Positions 37,488-46,574 of a stretch of DNA of 64,000 nt are shown here, one piece after another. Source of the DNA: Shewanella vesiculosa (GTDB lineage Bacteria > Pseudomonadota > Gammaproteobacteria > Enterobacterales > Shewanellaceae); NCBI RefSeq assembly GCF_021560015.1, contig NZ_CP073588.1, forward strand, positions 1,798,001 to 1,862,000. The letters are read 5' to 3'. Every line of letters begins with the position of its first letter. Positions within the stretch are counted from its first letter, which is position 1. Under the pieces are notes generated by a model, which saw only the letters and a list, made by a program, of their open reading frames with translations, was not told the DNA's origin and did no database searches. The position numbers were made by a program, and so were the translations under genes.

Positions 37488-40427
37488 ATGAAAACAACAA
37501 AATTTACAAAAACCAAGCTAGCGACCAGTTTATCGCTAGTGCTTGGTGTAAGCAGTATGTTACCTGCCTACGCAGCTGATGAAGCTGGTGATGAGAATAT
37601 TGAAGTACTCCAAGTTACAGGTATTCGTGGCAGTTTAATTAAATCAATGGACGTTAAACGTTCATCAAGTGGAGTCGTCGACTCTATTTCTGCTGAAGAC
37701 ATTGGTAAGTTTCCAGATACCAACCTAGCAGAATCATTACAACGTATTACTGGTGTATCAATTGACCGTTCTAACGGTGAAGGCAGTAAAGTGTCCGTGC
37801 GTGGTTTTGGCCCAGACTACAACTTGATCACCCTCAATGGTCGTCAAATGCCAGTAACGACTGGCTCGCGCTCATTTGATTTTGCCAATATCGCATCTGA
37901 AAGTATTAGCGGTGTTGAAGTATATAAAACCAGCTCAGCGTCAAACTCCACTGGTGGTATCGGTTCTACAATCAATATTTTGACTCACAAACCATTTAGC
38001 TCTCCTGGATTGAAAGCTACATTTGGGGTAAAAGCTGTTGATGATAAATCAACAGATAAAGGCTCAATGACACCAGAATTGTCCGGTTTATATTCAAATA
38101 CTTTTGCTGACGACAAATTTGGTATTTCGCTATCGGCCAGTTATCAAGAACGCGAAAGCGGTAACCAACAAGCGCAAGTTGGTACAGGCTGGCGTAGTTT
38201 TGCTGGTACAGATGACAACAATAGTCAATGGGGCGGTGTCGCTAAAGACGACACTCAAGTAAACCGTCCTGGTGATGATGATATTTACTCAGTGCCGCAG
38301 ACAACCGTTTATCGTTTTGAAGAGCAACAACGTACTCGTACCAATGGCCAGTTAGTTTTACAGTACAGCCCAGTAGATAGCATAGTCACCAGCCTAGACT
38401 ATACCTACATGCGTAACGATATCGACACTCAATCTCATGATGTATCAGCTTGGTTTAACTTTGTACCATCTGAAAACGTGTGGAGTGACGGCCCAGTCGC
38501 ATCACCGCTCATTTATTCTGAAACTTACGGCTCACCTGTAGACTTATCGATGGCAGCTGGCGATTTTGGCGTTCGTAACGAGAGTGGCTCATTAGGCTTT
38601 AACATTGAATGGCAAGCGACAGATAATTTAAAACTGACTTTCGATGCACATAACTCAACGGCCGAATTTAAACCCAATAACATTTATGGTTCTAGCAACA
38701 ATTTAAGTACCGCTGCATTTATACGTACCAGCGCGGCTACTGACTTTAGCGGTGATTTACCAGTGCTTGCGGTTGGTGGTGGTAATGCTGTAACTCCTGC
38801 AGACATGTTACTTACTGGTTCCAACTTCTCTAATGCACGCAACAAATCTGAAATTGATCAATATCAGTTTGATGGCGAGTACTTGTTTGAAGACGCAGGT
38901 AGTATCGACTTTGGTGTTGAGCTTACTAATGTCAACAATCACTCTCAGCAAGTTGACGTACAACGTAACGATTGGGGTGGTGTAGGTTCTGCTGGTGATT
39001 TCGACGAATCATGGTTCCCAGCCGATACGATTACTGACAAATTTGATGCCAATGGTGGTGACTTCTCACTCGCTGATGGCAACTTTGACATTTTAAATAC
39101 CATCTTCATGTGGGACTTTGCTGCTGTTCGTGACTTCTCAGCAGCTAATTACACCTCTTCTGTTAGTGGTGATTGTGGTAATGGTTTCTGTCCTTCTACT
39201 AATTATGCGGCTCAAACAGACCGTTATACTGAAGAAGAGTCACAAGCAGTTTACGTCCAGTACAACTACGACAATGAAATTGCCGGCATGCCATATGATG
39301 TTCACTTTGGTTTGCGTTATGAAAAAACTGACGTGACATCAACAGCTGCAGTAGCGGGCTATGATGGCGCAGTTTGGATTGCAGAAACTGAAATAGCACT
39401 TGCTGCCACCGGTGAACAAGTATTTGAAACTAAAACGGGTGATTACGACTACTTACTTCCTAGTTTCAACTTCAACATTGAAGTGGTTGAAGATGTGATC
39501 TTACGTGCAGCTTATAGCGAAACCATTGGGCGCCCTAACTACACAGATATCCAAGGCGGTACGGTATTAGCAACTCTCGCAAACCGAACTAATGGTGGTG
39601 GATCTGCAGGTAACCCAACACTATTGCCATTAGAATCGGAAAATATCGACTTCTCGGCAGAGTGGTACTACGCACCGTCAAGCTATGTGTCTGTAGGTTA
39701 TTTCCGCAAGGATACTGCAAACTTCATTAGCAATGGTATTGTTAAAACGACTAACGGTATTTATAACCCAGCATCAGGTGATTTATATAAAGCTGCTGTG
39801 GCAGCAACGGGTACAACCGAAGCTGGGGCTGTTCGTGATTATATTTTCGCAAACTATGCTGACAATGCTGCGGTAGATGTTGCTAATCAAACTATCGCCG
39901 GTAGTGCTGCAAATAATGATGATCTATTGACCTTCAATATCGATACCCCGTCAAACAGCCCACGTAAGTCGGTAATCGATGGTTGGGAATTTGCTGCGCA
40001 ACATTTCTTCGGTGAAACGGGTTTTGGTGTAATAGCCAACTATACCTTGGTTAATAGTGATGAAGCCTACAACAACTACTCATTAGCAGACCAATCAGCA
40101 CTTATCGGCATTAGTGATACCGCTAACGCAGTCTTAGTTTATGAAAACTATGGTTTCCAAGCTCGTGTTGCTTATAACTGGCGTGATGAGTTCTTAAACT
40201 CACGTGGTCAGGATACTGGGGCAAACCCTAAGTATACTGAAGCCTACTCACAAATCGATTTGTCTGTTAGTTATGATATCGAATCAGTTGAAGGCTTAAC
40301 CGTGTTTTTCGAAGGACTTAACATTACAGAAGAGTACGTCCGTGTTCACGGCCGTGCTGAAGAGCAAGTGTTAAACCTGACTGAAACCGGCGCACGTTAT
40401 AGCTTAGGTGCTCGTTACACCTTCTAA
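37488..40427 (+). CDS. TonB-dependent outer-membrane receptor
   Basis: 979 residues. The signal peptide ends LPAYAADE. The plug domain follows (VTGIRGSLIKSMDVKRSSSG, FPDTNLAESLQRITGVSIDR, VRGFGPDYNLITLNGRQMP), and the rest is a 22-strand beta-barrel ending in the consensus LGARYTF. The plug and size are typical of the large sugar-type receptors of Alteromonadales and Xanthomonas. GGGGA lies upstream of the ATG. The promoter carries two LacI-type operators of the adjacent beta-glucoside locus, so the ligand is probably a beta-glucan oligosaccharide or aryl glucoside; this is inference. Confidence 0.92.
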   Translation: MKTTKFTKTKLATSLSLVLGVSSMLPAYAADEAGDENIEVLQVTGIRGSLIKSMDVKRSSSGVVDSISAEDIGKFPDTNLAESLQRITGVSIDRSNGEGSKVSVRGFGPDYNLITLNGRQMPVTTGSRSFDFANIASESISGVEVYKTSSASNSTGGIGSTINILTHKPFSSPGLKATFGVKAVDDKSTDKGSMTPELSGLYSNTFADDKFGISLSASYQERESGNQQAQVGTGWRSFAGTDDNNSQWGGVAKDDTQVNRPGDDDIYSVPQTTVYRFEEQQRTRTNGQLVLQYSPVDSIVTSLDYTYMRNDIDTQSHDVSAWFNFVPSENVWSDGPVASPLIYSETYGSPVDLSMAAGDFGVRNESGSLGFNIEWQATDNLKLTFDAHNSTAEFKPNNIYGSSNNLSTAAFIRTSAATDFSGDLPVLAVGGGNAVTPADMLLTGSNFSNARNKSEIDQYQFDGEYLFEDAGSIDFGVELTNVNNHSQQVDVQRNDWGGVGSAGDFDESWFPADTITDKFDANGGDFSLADGNFDILNTIFMWDFAAVRDFSAANYTSSVSGDCGNGFCPSTNYAAQTDRYTEEESQAVYVQYNYDNEIAGMPYDVHFGLRYEKTDVTSTAAVAGYDGAVWIAETEIALAATGEQVFETKTGDYDYLLPSFNFNIEVVEDVILRAAYSETIGRPNYTDIQGGTVLATLANRTNGGGSAGNPTLLPLESENIDFSAEWYYAPSSYVSVGYFRKDTANFISNGIVKTTNGIYNPASGDLYKAAVAATGTTEAGAVRDYIFANYADNAAVDVANQTIAGSAANNDDLLTFNIDTPSNSPRKSVIDGWEFAAQHFFGETGFGVIANYTLVNSDEAYNNYSLADQSALIGISDTANAVLVYENYGFQARVAYNWRDEFLNSRGQDTGANPKYTEAYSQIDLSVSYDIESVEGLTVFFEGLNITEEYVRVHGRAEEQVLNLTETGARYSLGARYTF

Positions 40428-40445
40428 GTGAATAACGTTAGCAAT

Positions 40446-40472
40446 ATTGAGCTAAGCACCACTTAGCTCAAT
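40446..40472 (+). terminator. Hairpin after the TonB receptor gene
   Basis: Perfect 11-bp stem ATTGAGCTAAG/CTTAGCTCAAT with a 5-base loop, 18 bases after the stop. There is no long T-run, so read-through into the cassette is possible. Confidence 0.65.
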
Positions 40473-40494
40473 GATTTAACCTTATATTATGGTG

Positions 40495-40515
40495 CCTAAC
40501 ACGCTTAGTGTTAGG
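40495..40515 (+). terminator. Second hairpin after the TonB receptor gene
   Basis: Stem CCTAACAC/GTGTTAGG with a 5-base loop, 22 bases after the first. It may act with it as a double terminator. Confidence 0.5.
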
Positions 40516-40792
40516 TGTTATCTATATAAGTTTCCCTTTTAGGTCGTTGAGGTGCACGTAATTTGTCACCTCCTTTTATTGCAACATATTGAGTAACAAG
40601 GACGTTACTATTTTTATGCTGCTTATAAGAGCTAAAAACATTGCTAAGAGAAGATGAATAACCAATACGTATTAAGTGGTTACATTTTTCTAAATTCTAC
40701 TTATGATGAGACTTCAACATAATAAAATCTGCAATAAAAATATTGATAACAACTTAATAATAACAATAGTGCCAAAGGCGTAGGTAGAGATA

Positions 40793-42388
40793 ATGCATAA
40801 ACCAATCACCCAAATAGTCATTGTTGGTGGCGGTACAGCCGGTTGGATAACCGCTGGATTACTGGCTGCAGAGCATAATGTCGACAAAGGTGTCCTGGCC
40901 CACTCTCCTAAGCTCAACATTACCCTTATTGAATCACCAGATGTTGCCACCATTGGCGTAGGAGAAGGCACTTGGCCTTCGATGCGTTCAACTTTGAGCA
41001 AAATCGGCATTGATGAAAACCAGTTTATTCGCTGCTGTGACGCAAGCTTTAAGCAAGGTTCAAGATTTATTGATTGGCGCAATGACCCAAGCAAAGATGC
41101 CGACAGCAAAACGCAGACTCAGTCAAACAGCTATTTACACCCTTTTAGCCTGCCTCACGGTCACCAAGAACTCGACTTATGCCCATTTTGGTTGCCCCAT
41201 GCAGATCAAGTCAGCTTTGCTGAGGCGGTCAGTAGTCAAGCAGTGTTGACTCAACTTGGATTAGCGCCCAAAACCATTGCATCGGCGCAATATCATTTTC
41301 AAAATAATTACGGCTACCACCTTAATGCTGGCAAATTTAGCCAGATGTTAAGCGAACATTGCACCCAAAAGCTTGGCGTTACTCATATTCGTGATCATGT
41401 CAGTCATATTATTAATCATGATAATGGTGATATAGCCAAAGTGATCACTGCAGCACATGGTGAAATCCACGGACAATTATTTATCGACTGTACTGGCACT
41501 AAATCACTGTTATTAGGTGAGCATTTACAAGTACCATTTTTATCTCAAAAGTCAGTGTTATTTAATGATAGCGCCCTTGCTGTACAGGTACCTTATGAAC
41601 AAGCAGACAGCCCTATCGCATCTTGTACTCATTCAACGGCTCAGCAAAATGGCTGGATTTGGGACATAGGCTTGCCGACTCGCAAGGGCGTGGGGTATGT
41701 GTATTCATCAAGCCATACTAATGACGCTGACGCCGAGCAAAGCCTATTAACTTATTTAGGGCTTGATAGCGCCACGGCCGACAAACTAACGCCACGAAAA
41801 TTATCGTTCAATCCAGGCTATAGAGCCAAATGCTGGCAAAATAACTGTATTGCCATTGGCATGGCTGCAGGATTTATCGAACCGCTAGAAGCCTCAGCAT
41901 TAGCGTTAATTGAATGGACAGCAGCTACCCTAGCCCAACAACTCCCCTCTAATCGCCAAGTGATGGATACGATTGCGGCAAGGGTTAACCAGCGCTATCA
42001 ACTGCACTGGCAACAAATTATCGACTTTTTAAAGCTGCACTATGTAATAAGTCAACGTGAAGTTGACAGCTATTGGCGCGATCATCGCAATAAGCAATCA
42101 ATACCCGATAGTCTGCAAGCGCAACTTGAATTATGGCGCTATCAAGTGCCAAACCAACACGATATTAGCTATAAAGAAGCCTTATTTCCGGCTGCCAGTT
42201 TTCAATATGTGCTCTATGGCATGGGTTTTAATACTCAATTACCCAGCCATGTAAAACCATCAATGCAACAACAGGCACAGCAACTGTTTAATGATAATCA
42301 GCAGCGCACTCAAGTATTAAGTAAAAGCTTACTGAGCAATCGCGATTTGCTAGCCAAAGTCGTGCAGTATGGATTTGCTAAGCTGTAA
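40793..42388 (+). CDS. Tryptophan-halogenase-family flavoprotein, variant form
   Basis: 531 residues. The FAD-binding GGGTAGW lies at 12-18 and GVGEGTWPSM near 56-64. A Lys in SFKQGSRF (Lys87) occupies the place of the catalytic lysine of flavin-dependent halogenases, and Glu366 lies in EPLEAS. The second signature WxWxIP is altered to WIWDIGLP (288-295). The enzyme would need reduced FAD from a partner reductase; none is encoded next to it. Such proteins often lie beside TonB receptors in Caulobacter, Xanthomonas and Alteromonadales. Its substrate is unknown. AGG lies before the ATG. First gene of a five-gene plus-strand cassette. Confidence 0.85.
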   Translation: MHKPITQIVIVGGGTAGWITAGLLAAEHNVDKGVLAHSPKLNITLIESPDVATIGVGEGTWPSMRSTLSKIGIDENQFIRCCDASFKQGSRFIDWRNDPSKDADSKTQTQSNSYLHPFSLPHGHQELDLCPFWLPHADQVSFAEAVSSQAVLTQLGLAPKTIASAQYHFQNNYGYHLNAGKFSQMLSEHCTQKLGVTHIRDHVSHIINHDNGDIAKVITAAHGEIHGQLFIDCTGTKSLLLGEHLQVPFLSQKSVLFNDSALAVQVPYEQADSPIASCTHSTAQQNGWIWDIGLPTRKGVGYVYSSSHTNDADAEQSLLTYLGLDSATADKLTPRKLSFNPGYRAKCWQNNCIAIGMAAGFIEPLEASALALIEWTAATLAQQLPSNRQVMDTIAARVNQRYQLHWQQIIDFLKLHYVISQREVDSYWRDHRNKQSIPDSLQAQLELWRYQVPNQHDISYKEALFPAASFQYVLYGMGFNTQLPSHVKPSMQQQAQQLFNDNQQRTQVLSKSLLSNRDLLAKVVQYGFAKL

Positions 42389-42509
42389 TCTAGATTAACT
42401 CAGATGGGTTGCTAGGATGGCAGACAGCTAATATCAAACGACTAACTAAGATCACCTACAATAATCATAACTACATAACGTATTTGAACGAACAAGATAG
42501 GACATCAAA

Positions 42510-43232
42510 ATGAGCCAACATGTATTACTAAATAGCATCGATCATAAAGACCTTAAGGTTATCACTACCCGTTCTAGTGCGTTAGGCGATAACCTTTGGT
42601 TCGGCTTAACCTTTCCGCAAGAATTTCGTAGCATTCAAGCTCATTACCCTATTTTCTTTCATAAAGATGCTACCACTGGCCAGTTTTATGCGGTGGCATT
42701 ATTTGGTTTTAAGCAAAATGAGAATCTGTTTTTATCTGACGCTGGTTGGAATGCATCTTATATTCCTCTAAGTGTGCGTCGCCAGCCATTTTTGATAGGA
42801 CAACAAACCGTTCAAGAAGATGGCATTGAGCGTCAGCAACGGGTTATTCACATCGATTTAGACCACCCAAGAGTAAGCCATAATGACGGTGAAGCGCTGT
42901 TTTTTCCTTATGGTGGTAACACGCCTTTATTAGATGAAGTCGGTGAAATGCTTGAAGCGATTCATCATGGGCTCAGTGACAGTAATCGTTTTATCGATGT
43001 ATTAATTGAGCATGAGTTACTGGAATCGTTTACCTTAGACCTCGAACTAGACAATGGCCAAAAACATCAAATGATTGGTTTTTATACCATTAATGAAAAC
43101 ACCCTAGCCGCGTTATCTGCAGAAGTGTTAGGCACTTTGCATCAGCAAGGTTATTTACAAGCCATTTATATGGCTCTGGCATCGCAAAGCAAAGTTCGCG
43201 AGCTACTTAACCTTAAAAATGCTCAAGGTTAA
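42510..43232 (+). CDS. SapC-family protein
   Basis: 240 residues, no signal peptide or membrane helix. LSDAGWNASYIPLSVRRQPF and VIHIDLDHPRV are typical of SapC proteins, named after an S-layer-linked gene in Campylobacter but of unknown activity. Relatives usually lie next to halogenase-like and cupin genes near TonB receptors, as here. AGGA is seven bases before the ATG. The cupin gene begins six bases after the stop, so these two are tightly coupled. Confidence 0.82.
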   Translation: MSQHVLLNSIDHKDLKVITTRSSALGDNLWFGLTFPQEFRSIQAHYPIFFHKDATTGQFYAVALFGFKQNENLFLSDAGWNASYIPLSVRRQPFLIGQQTVQEDGIERQQRVIHIDLDHPRVSHNDGEALFFPYGGNTPLLDEVGEMLEAIHHGLSDSNRFIDVLIEHELLESFTLDLELDNGQKHQMIGFYTINENTLAALSAEVLGTLHQQGYLQAIYMALASQSKVRELLNLKNAQG

Positions 43233-43238
43233 TCGATA

Positions 43239-44297
43239 ATGGTGAGCCACAATACAAATCCAAACCTATCTGAGCCGATACAAGCTCACTCGACACAAGC
43301 TGTCGACAGCGTAAGCGGTTGGACCTTAGAGCAAGTGCTCGCTCATATTGAGCATGCAGATAAGCCCATGGTATTTAAAGGCCTATGCCATCACTGGCCT
43401 TTAGTCAAAGCGGGTCTTGAGTCAGCAGACAAGGCAATGGATTATCTGTGTCAATTTTATCAAGGCTCGGCGGTGACCGCATATTATCTACCCCACGAGC
43501 AACATGGACGGGTATTTTACAATCAAGAGGTTAATGGTTTTAATTACCAAGCAGGTCGCCTGGATTTCAACCAATTATTAAGCCGCTTAAAACAAGAAAA
43601 TGCCAGCCAAGCACCTGCGGGGATCTACATGGGCTCAACAGACATACACCAATGTCTGCCGGGGCTGGGTGAACAAAACAGTTTAGATTTATCGCCAACG
43701 CAACCATTGACGAGTATTTGGCTTGGTAACCAAACCAAGGTAGCAGCGCATTTTGACTTTCCGCTCAACCTCGCGTGTAATGCTGTGGGGAAACGCACTT
43801 TCACCTTATTTCCGCCTGAGCAAATCAGCAATTTATATGTCGGCCCAATGGAATTCGCTCCAGGTGGACAAGACATCAGCATGGTAGATTTTGCAGAACC
43901 GGACTTCGAGCGTTTTCCTAAGTTTAAGCAGGCACTTGCGGCATCATTGACCGCACAACTGAATCCGGGGGATGTGTTGTTTATTCCCAGCATGTGGTGG
44001 CATCACGTGCGCGGAGTTGACGACTTTAACGTACTCATCACCCATTGGTGGCGCGACACACCAGGCTATTTAGGCAGACCCAACAATGCCCTGCTTCACA
44101 GCATGCTAAGCCTTCGATCATTACCTAAAGCACAACGCCAAGCGTGGAAAGCGCTTTTTGAACATTACATTTTTAACCACGACGATATTGATGACAGCCA
44201 TATACCAGACCAAGCTAAAGGCATGTTAACCAAGCCATTAGATGAACTCAACGCCCGTAAGTTACGCGCAGATTTAATCAACAAATTAAAACGATAA
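43239..44297 (+). CDS. Cupin_8/JmjC-like Fe(II)/2-oxoglutarate oxygenase candidate
   Basis: 352 residues. The double-stranded beta-helix iron site is visible: His171 and Asp173 in AAHFDFPLNLAC, and a His in MWWHHVRGV (255 or 256). NPGDVLFIPSMWWH is the common JmjC/cupin_8 signature. Family members hydroxylate proteins or small molecules. A protein or peptide substrate connected with the SapC or halogenase partner is possible but not shown. Third gene of the cassette, 37 bases before the second halogenase-like gene. Confidence 0.85.
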   Translation: MVSHNTNPNLSEPIQAHSTQAVDSVSGWTLEQVLAHIEHADKPMVFKGLCHHWPLVKAGLESADKAMDYLCQFYQGSAVTAYYLPHEQHGRVFYNQEVNGFNYQAGRLDFNQLLSRLKQENASQAPAGIYMGSTDIHQCLPGLGEQNSLDLSPTQPLTSIWLGNQTKVAAHFDFPLNLACNAVGKRTFTLFPPEQISNLYVGPMEFAPGGQDISMVDFAEPDFERFPKFKQALAASLTAQLNPGDVLFIPSMWWHHVRGVDDFNVLITHWWRDTPGYLGRPNNALLHSMLSLRSLPKAQRQAWKALFEHYIFNHDDIDDSHIPDQAKGMLTKPLDELNARKLRADLINKLKR

Positions 44298-44334
44298 TGC
44301 TGCGAACAGCAAGACATCAAACAGGACGCTCAAG

Positions 44335-45828
44335 ATGAATAAAACAGTCAAAAAAGTAGTGATTGCCGGTGGTGGTACCGCTGGCTGGATGGCCGCTGCC
44401 GCCTTCAGCAAACTATTGGGCAAAAATCTTGATATTGTCTTAGTCGAATCAGATGAAATCGGCACTATTGGTGTCGGTGAAGCTACCATCCCTACCCTGC
44501 ATATCTTTCATCGTTTACTGGGGTTAAAAGAGCAAGATGTGATGGCAGCTACCAATGCCACCTTTAAACTCGGCATCCAATTTGAAAACTGGCATGATGT
44601 TAATAAAGACTATTTGCATTCATTTGGCTTTTTAGGCAAAGACTGCTGGGCCTGTGGTTTTCAGCACTTTTGGCTTAAAGGTCAACAAAAAAACATGGTC
44701 AGCGAAATTGGTGATTACTGCACCGAACATTTAGCCGCTCGCCAAGGCCGTTTTGCTGTGCTGCCAAATCAAGATTACAACCATGCTTACCACATGGACT
44801 CCAGTCTTTACGCCAAGTTTCTGCGAAAATTTGCTGAGCAACATGGAATGAGGCGCATTGAAGGCAAGATAGCCGATGTTTTGCAACATGAAGACACGGG
44901 CAATATTCGCGCATTACAACTTGAAAATGGTGAGTTCATCGAAGGTGATTTATTTATCGACTGTACTGGTTTTAAAGCCTTACTCATTGAGCAAACCTTA
45001 AACTCTGGTTTTGAAGACTGGAGTCATTGGTTACCGTGCGACAGTGCTATTGCCGTACAAACCGAAGCAGTGCAAAACCCCATACCTTACACACGTTCAA
45101 TTGCCCGTGAATCTGGCTGGCAATGGCGCATTCCGTTGCAAACTCGTACTGGTAATGGCTTAGTATTTTGCAGCAAGTACCTCTCTGATGCCGATGCCAC
45201 CGAACTGTTACTCAACAATATTGAAGGCCAACCAATCAATAAGCCTAGAGTCATTAAGTTCAAAACCGGTACGCGTCGTCAACATTGGAATAAAAACTGT
45301 ATCGCCATTGGCTTATCAGCGGGATTTTTAGAACCGCTAGAGTCAACCAGCATTCATATGATCCAACGAAGCATTGTCCGCTTGCTGCAATTGTTCCCAT
45401 CTCAAGGGATAATTCAAGCCGATATTGATGAATTTAATCAACAAACCAAGATTGAATTAGACAACATTCGCGACTTTATTATTTTGCATTACAAAGTCAC
45501 TGACCGTGAAGACAGCCGCTTTTGGCGTTATTGCAAAAACATGCCGATCCCAACGTCATTACAACATCGTATCGACATGTTTAGCCAATCAGGCAAAGTC
45601 TACAAATACGGCAGTGAACTGTTTGGTGAAAGCTCATGGATCCAAGTTATGATGGGCCAAGGTCTACAACCTAAAGCGTACCATCCAATTGTCGACATGA
45701 TGGACGATGCTGAATTACAAAGCTTTTTAAACAGCATTAAAGCCACCGTAAAACGCAAAGTTGATACCTTGCCTGTACACCATGATTTTGTGCAGCATTA
45801 TTGTAAATCAACGGCGATGCAGGGCTAA
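44335..45828 (+). CDS. Tryptophan-halogenase-family flavoprotein with full motif set
   Basis: 497 residues with all signatures of a flavin-dependent halogenase: GGGTAGW at 12-18, GVGEATIP at 46-53, the catalytic-type Lys78 in ATFKLGIQF, WQWRIP at 262-267 and Glu336 in EPLESTS. It is paralogous to the first halogenase-like protein of the cassette but keeps the WxWxIP motif intact. Relatives from TonB-linked loci (BrvH and Xanthomonas enzymes, as I recall) brominate indole in vitro; the true substrate is not known. AGGA is eight bases before the ATG. The next gene begins five bases after the stop. Confidence 0.88.
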   Translation: MNKTVKKVVIAGGGTAGWMAAAAFSKLLGKNLDIVLVESDEIGTIGVGEATIPTLHIFHRLLGLKEQDVMAATNATFKLGIQFENWHDVNKDYLHSFGFLGKDCWACGFQHFWLKGQQKNMVSEIGDYCTEHLAARQGRFAVLPNQDYNHAYHMDSSLYAKFLRKFAEQHGMRRIEGKIADVLQHEDTGNIRALQLENGEFIEGDLFIDCTGFKALLIEQTLNSGFEDWSHWLPCDSAIAVQTEAVQNPIPYTRSIARESGWQWRIPLQTRTGNGLVFCSKYLSDADATELLLNNIEGQPINKPRVIKFKTGTRRQHWNKNCIAIGLSAGFLEPLESTSIHMIQRSIVRLLQLFPSQGIIQADIDEFNQQTKIELDNIRDFIILHYKVTDREDSRFWRYCKNMPIPTSLQHRIDMFSQSGKVYKYGSELFGESSWIQVMMGQGLQPKAYHPIVDMMDDAELQSFLNSIKATVKRKVDTLPVHHDFVQHYCKSTAMQG

Positions 45829-45833
45829 TCCTG

Positions 45834-46559
45834 ATGTCTGTATCAGCAACAACCAAGCCCATTATCAAGGTCAATCATATTGCACCGCAGGTGCAATTGA
45901 TTGGCCAACAACAAACACCTGTGATTGTGATTGATAATTTTGCTGAAGATATCGCTCAGTTGATCGCTATTGCGGTCAATGACAGCACATTCCGTCAAGA
46001 TAAAGGCTCATACTACCCAGGATGTCGTACATCATTGCCCAAGCAATATGTTATCGAGGTTCTCAATGCGCTGTACAAACTGATCTACGACGTTTATCGC
46101 ATTCCAGCATCATTACGATTAAAGCCGCAGCAATATGTCTATTCATTAATCGACAAACAGCCAGAAACCTTGGCTCCACTGCAATGTTTGCCTCACTTCG
46201 ATGCGACAAACCCGCATTACTTTGCCATTTTGCATTATCTTAACGATGGTCCACATGGCAACACAGGCTTTTTTAGGCATAACCTCACCGATCTGGAGCG
46301 GATAACGGCGGAAAATATCGAAGACTATTTTACCAAAGCGCAGCCTTTTCTCGACAGCAAAACCCAAACACCAGCCAGTTACTTTGTTGCCAGCGACGAG
46401 CATTACAGCTTGTATCATCAAATCGAATATCGCCCAAATCGCCTAGTGATTTACCCAGGTAACTTATTACATTCAACCATAGTAAACCCACAAACTGACA
46501 TTGATGCAAATCCTAGTTCAGGTCGGCTCACCACTAATATTTTTATAAATTTTCAATAA
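45834..46559 (+). CDS. DUF6445-like putative Fe(II)/2OG dioxygenase
   Basis: 241 residues. The pattern of a 2-oxoglutarate oxygenase is suggested by LPHFDATNPHYFAILHYLND (His121, Asp123), and RPNRLVIYPGNLLHSTIV (Arg203 and His213), spaced as iron and 2OG ligands. The name DUF6445 is my recollection for such halogenase-associated proteins. No signal peptide. Last gene of the cassette; the exported GH3 gene begins 15 bases after its stop, so they are probably co-transcribed. Confidence 0.7.
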   Translation: MSVSATTKPIIKVNHIAPQVQLIGQQQTPVIVIDNFAEDIAQLIAIAVNDSTFRQDKGSYYPGCRTSLPKQYVIEVLNALYKLIYDVYRIPASLRLKPQQYVYSLIDKQPETLAPLQCLPHFDATNPHYFAILHYLNDGPHGNTGFFRHNLTDLERITAENIEDYFTKAQPFLDSKTQTPASYFVASDEHYSLYHQIEYRPNRLVIYPGNLLHSTIVNPQTDIDANPSSGRLTTNIFINFQ

Positions 46560-46574
46560 CATAAGGAACACGTT

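Larger units (their letters stand above)
40428..40792. other. Intergenic region between the receptor and the halogenase cassette
   Basis: 365 bases. Two hairpins follow the receptor stop (40446-40472 and 40495-40515). The rest is A+T-rich and should hold the promoter of the downstream cassette. None of the AAGCGCTT operators is seen here. Confidence 0.55.
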
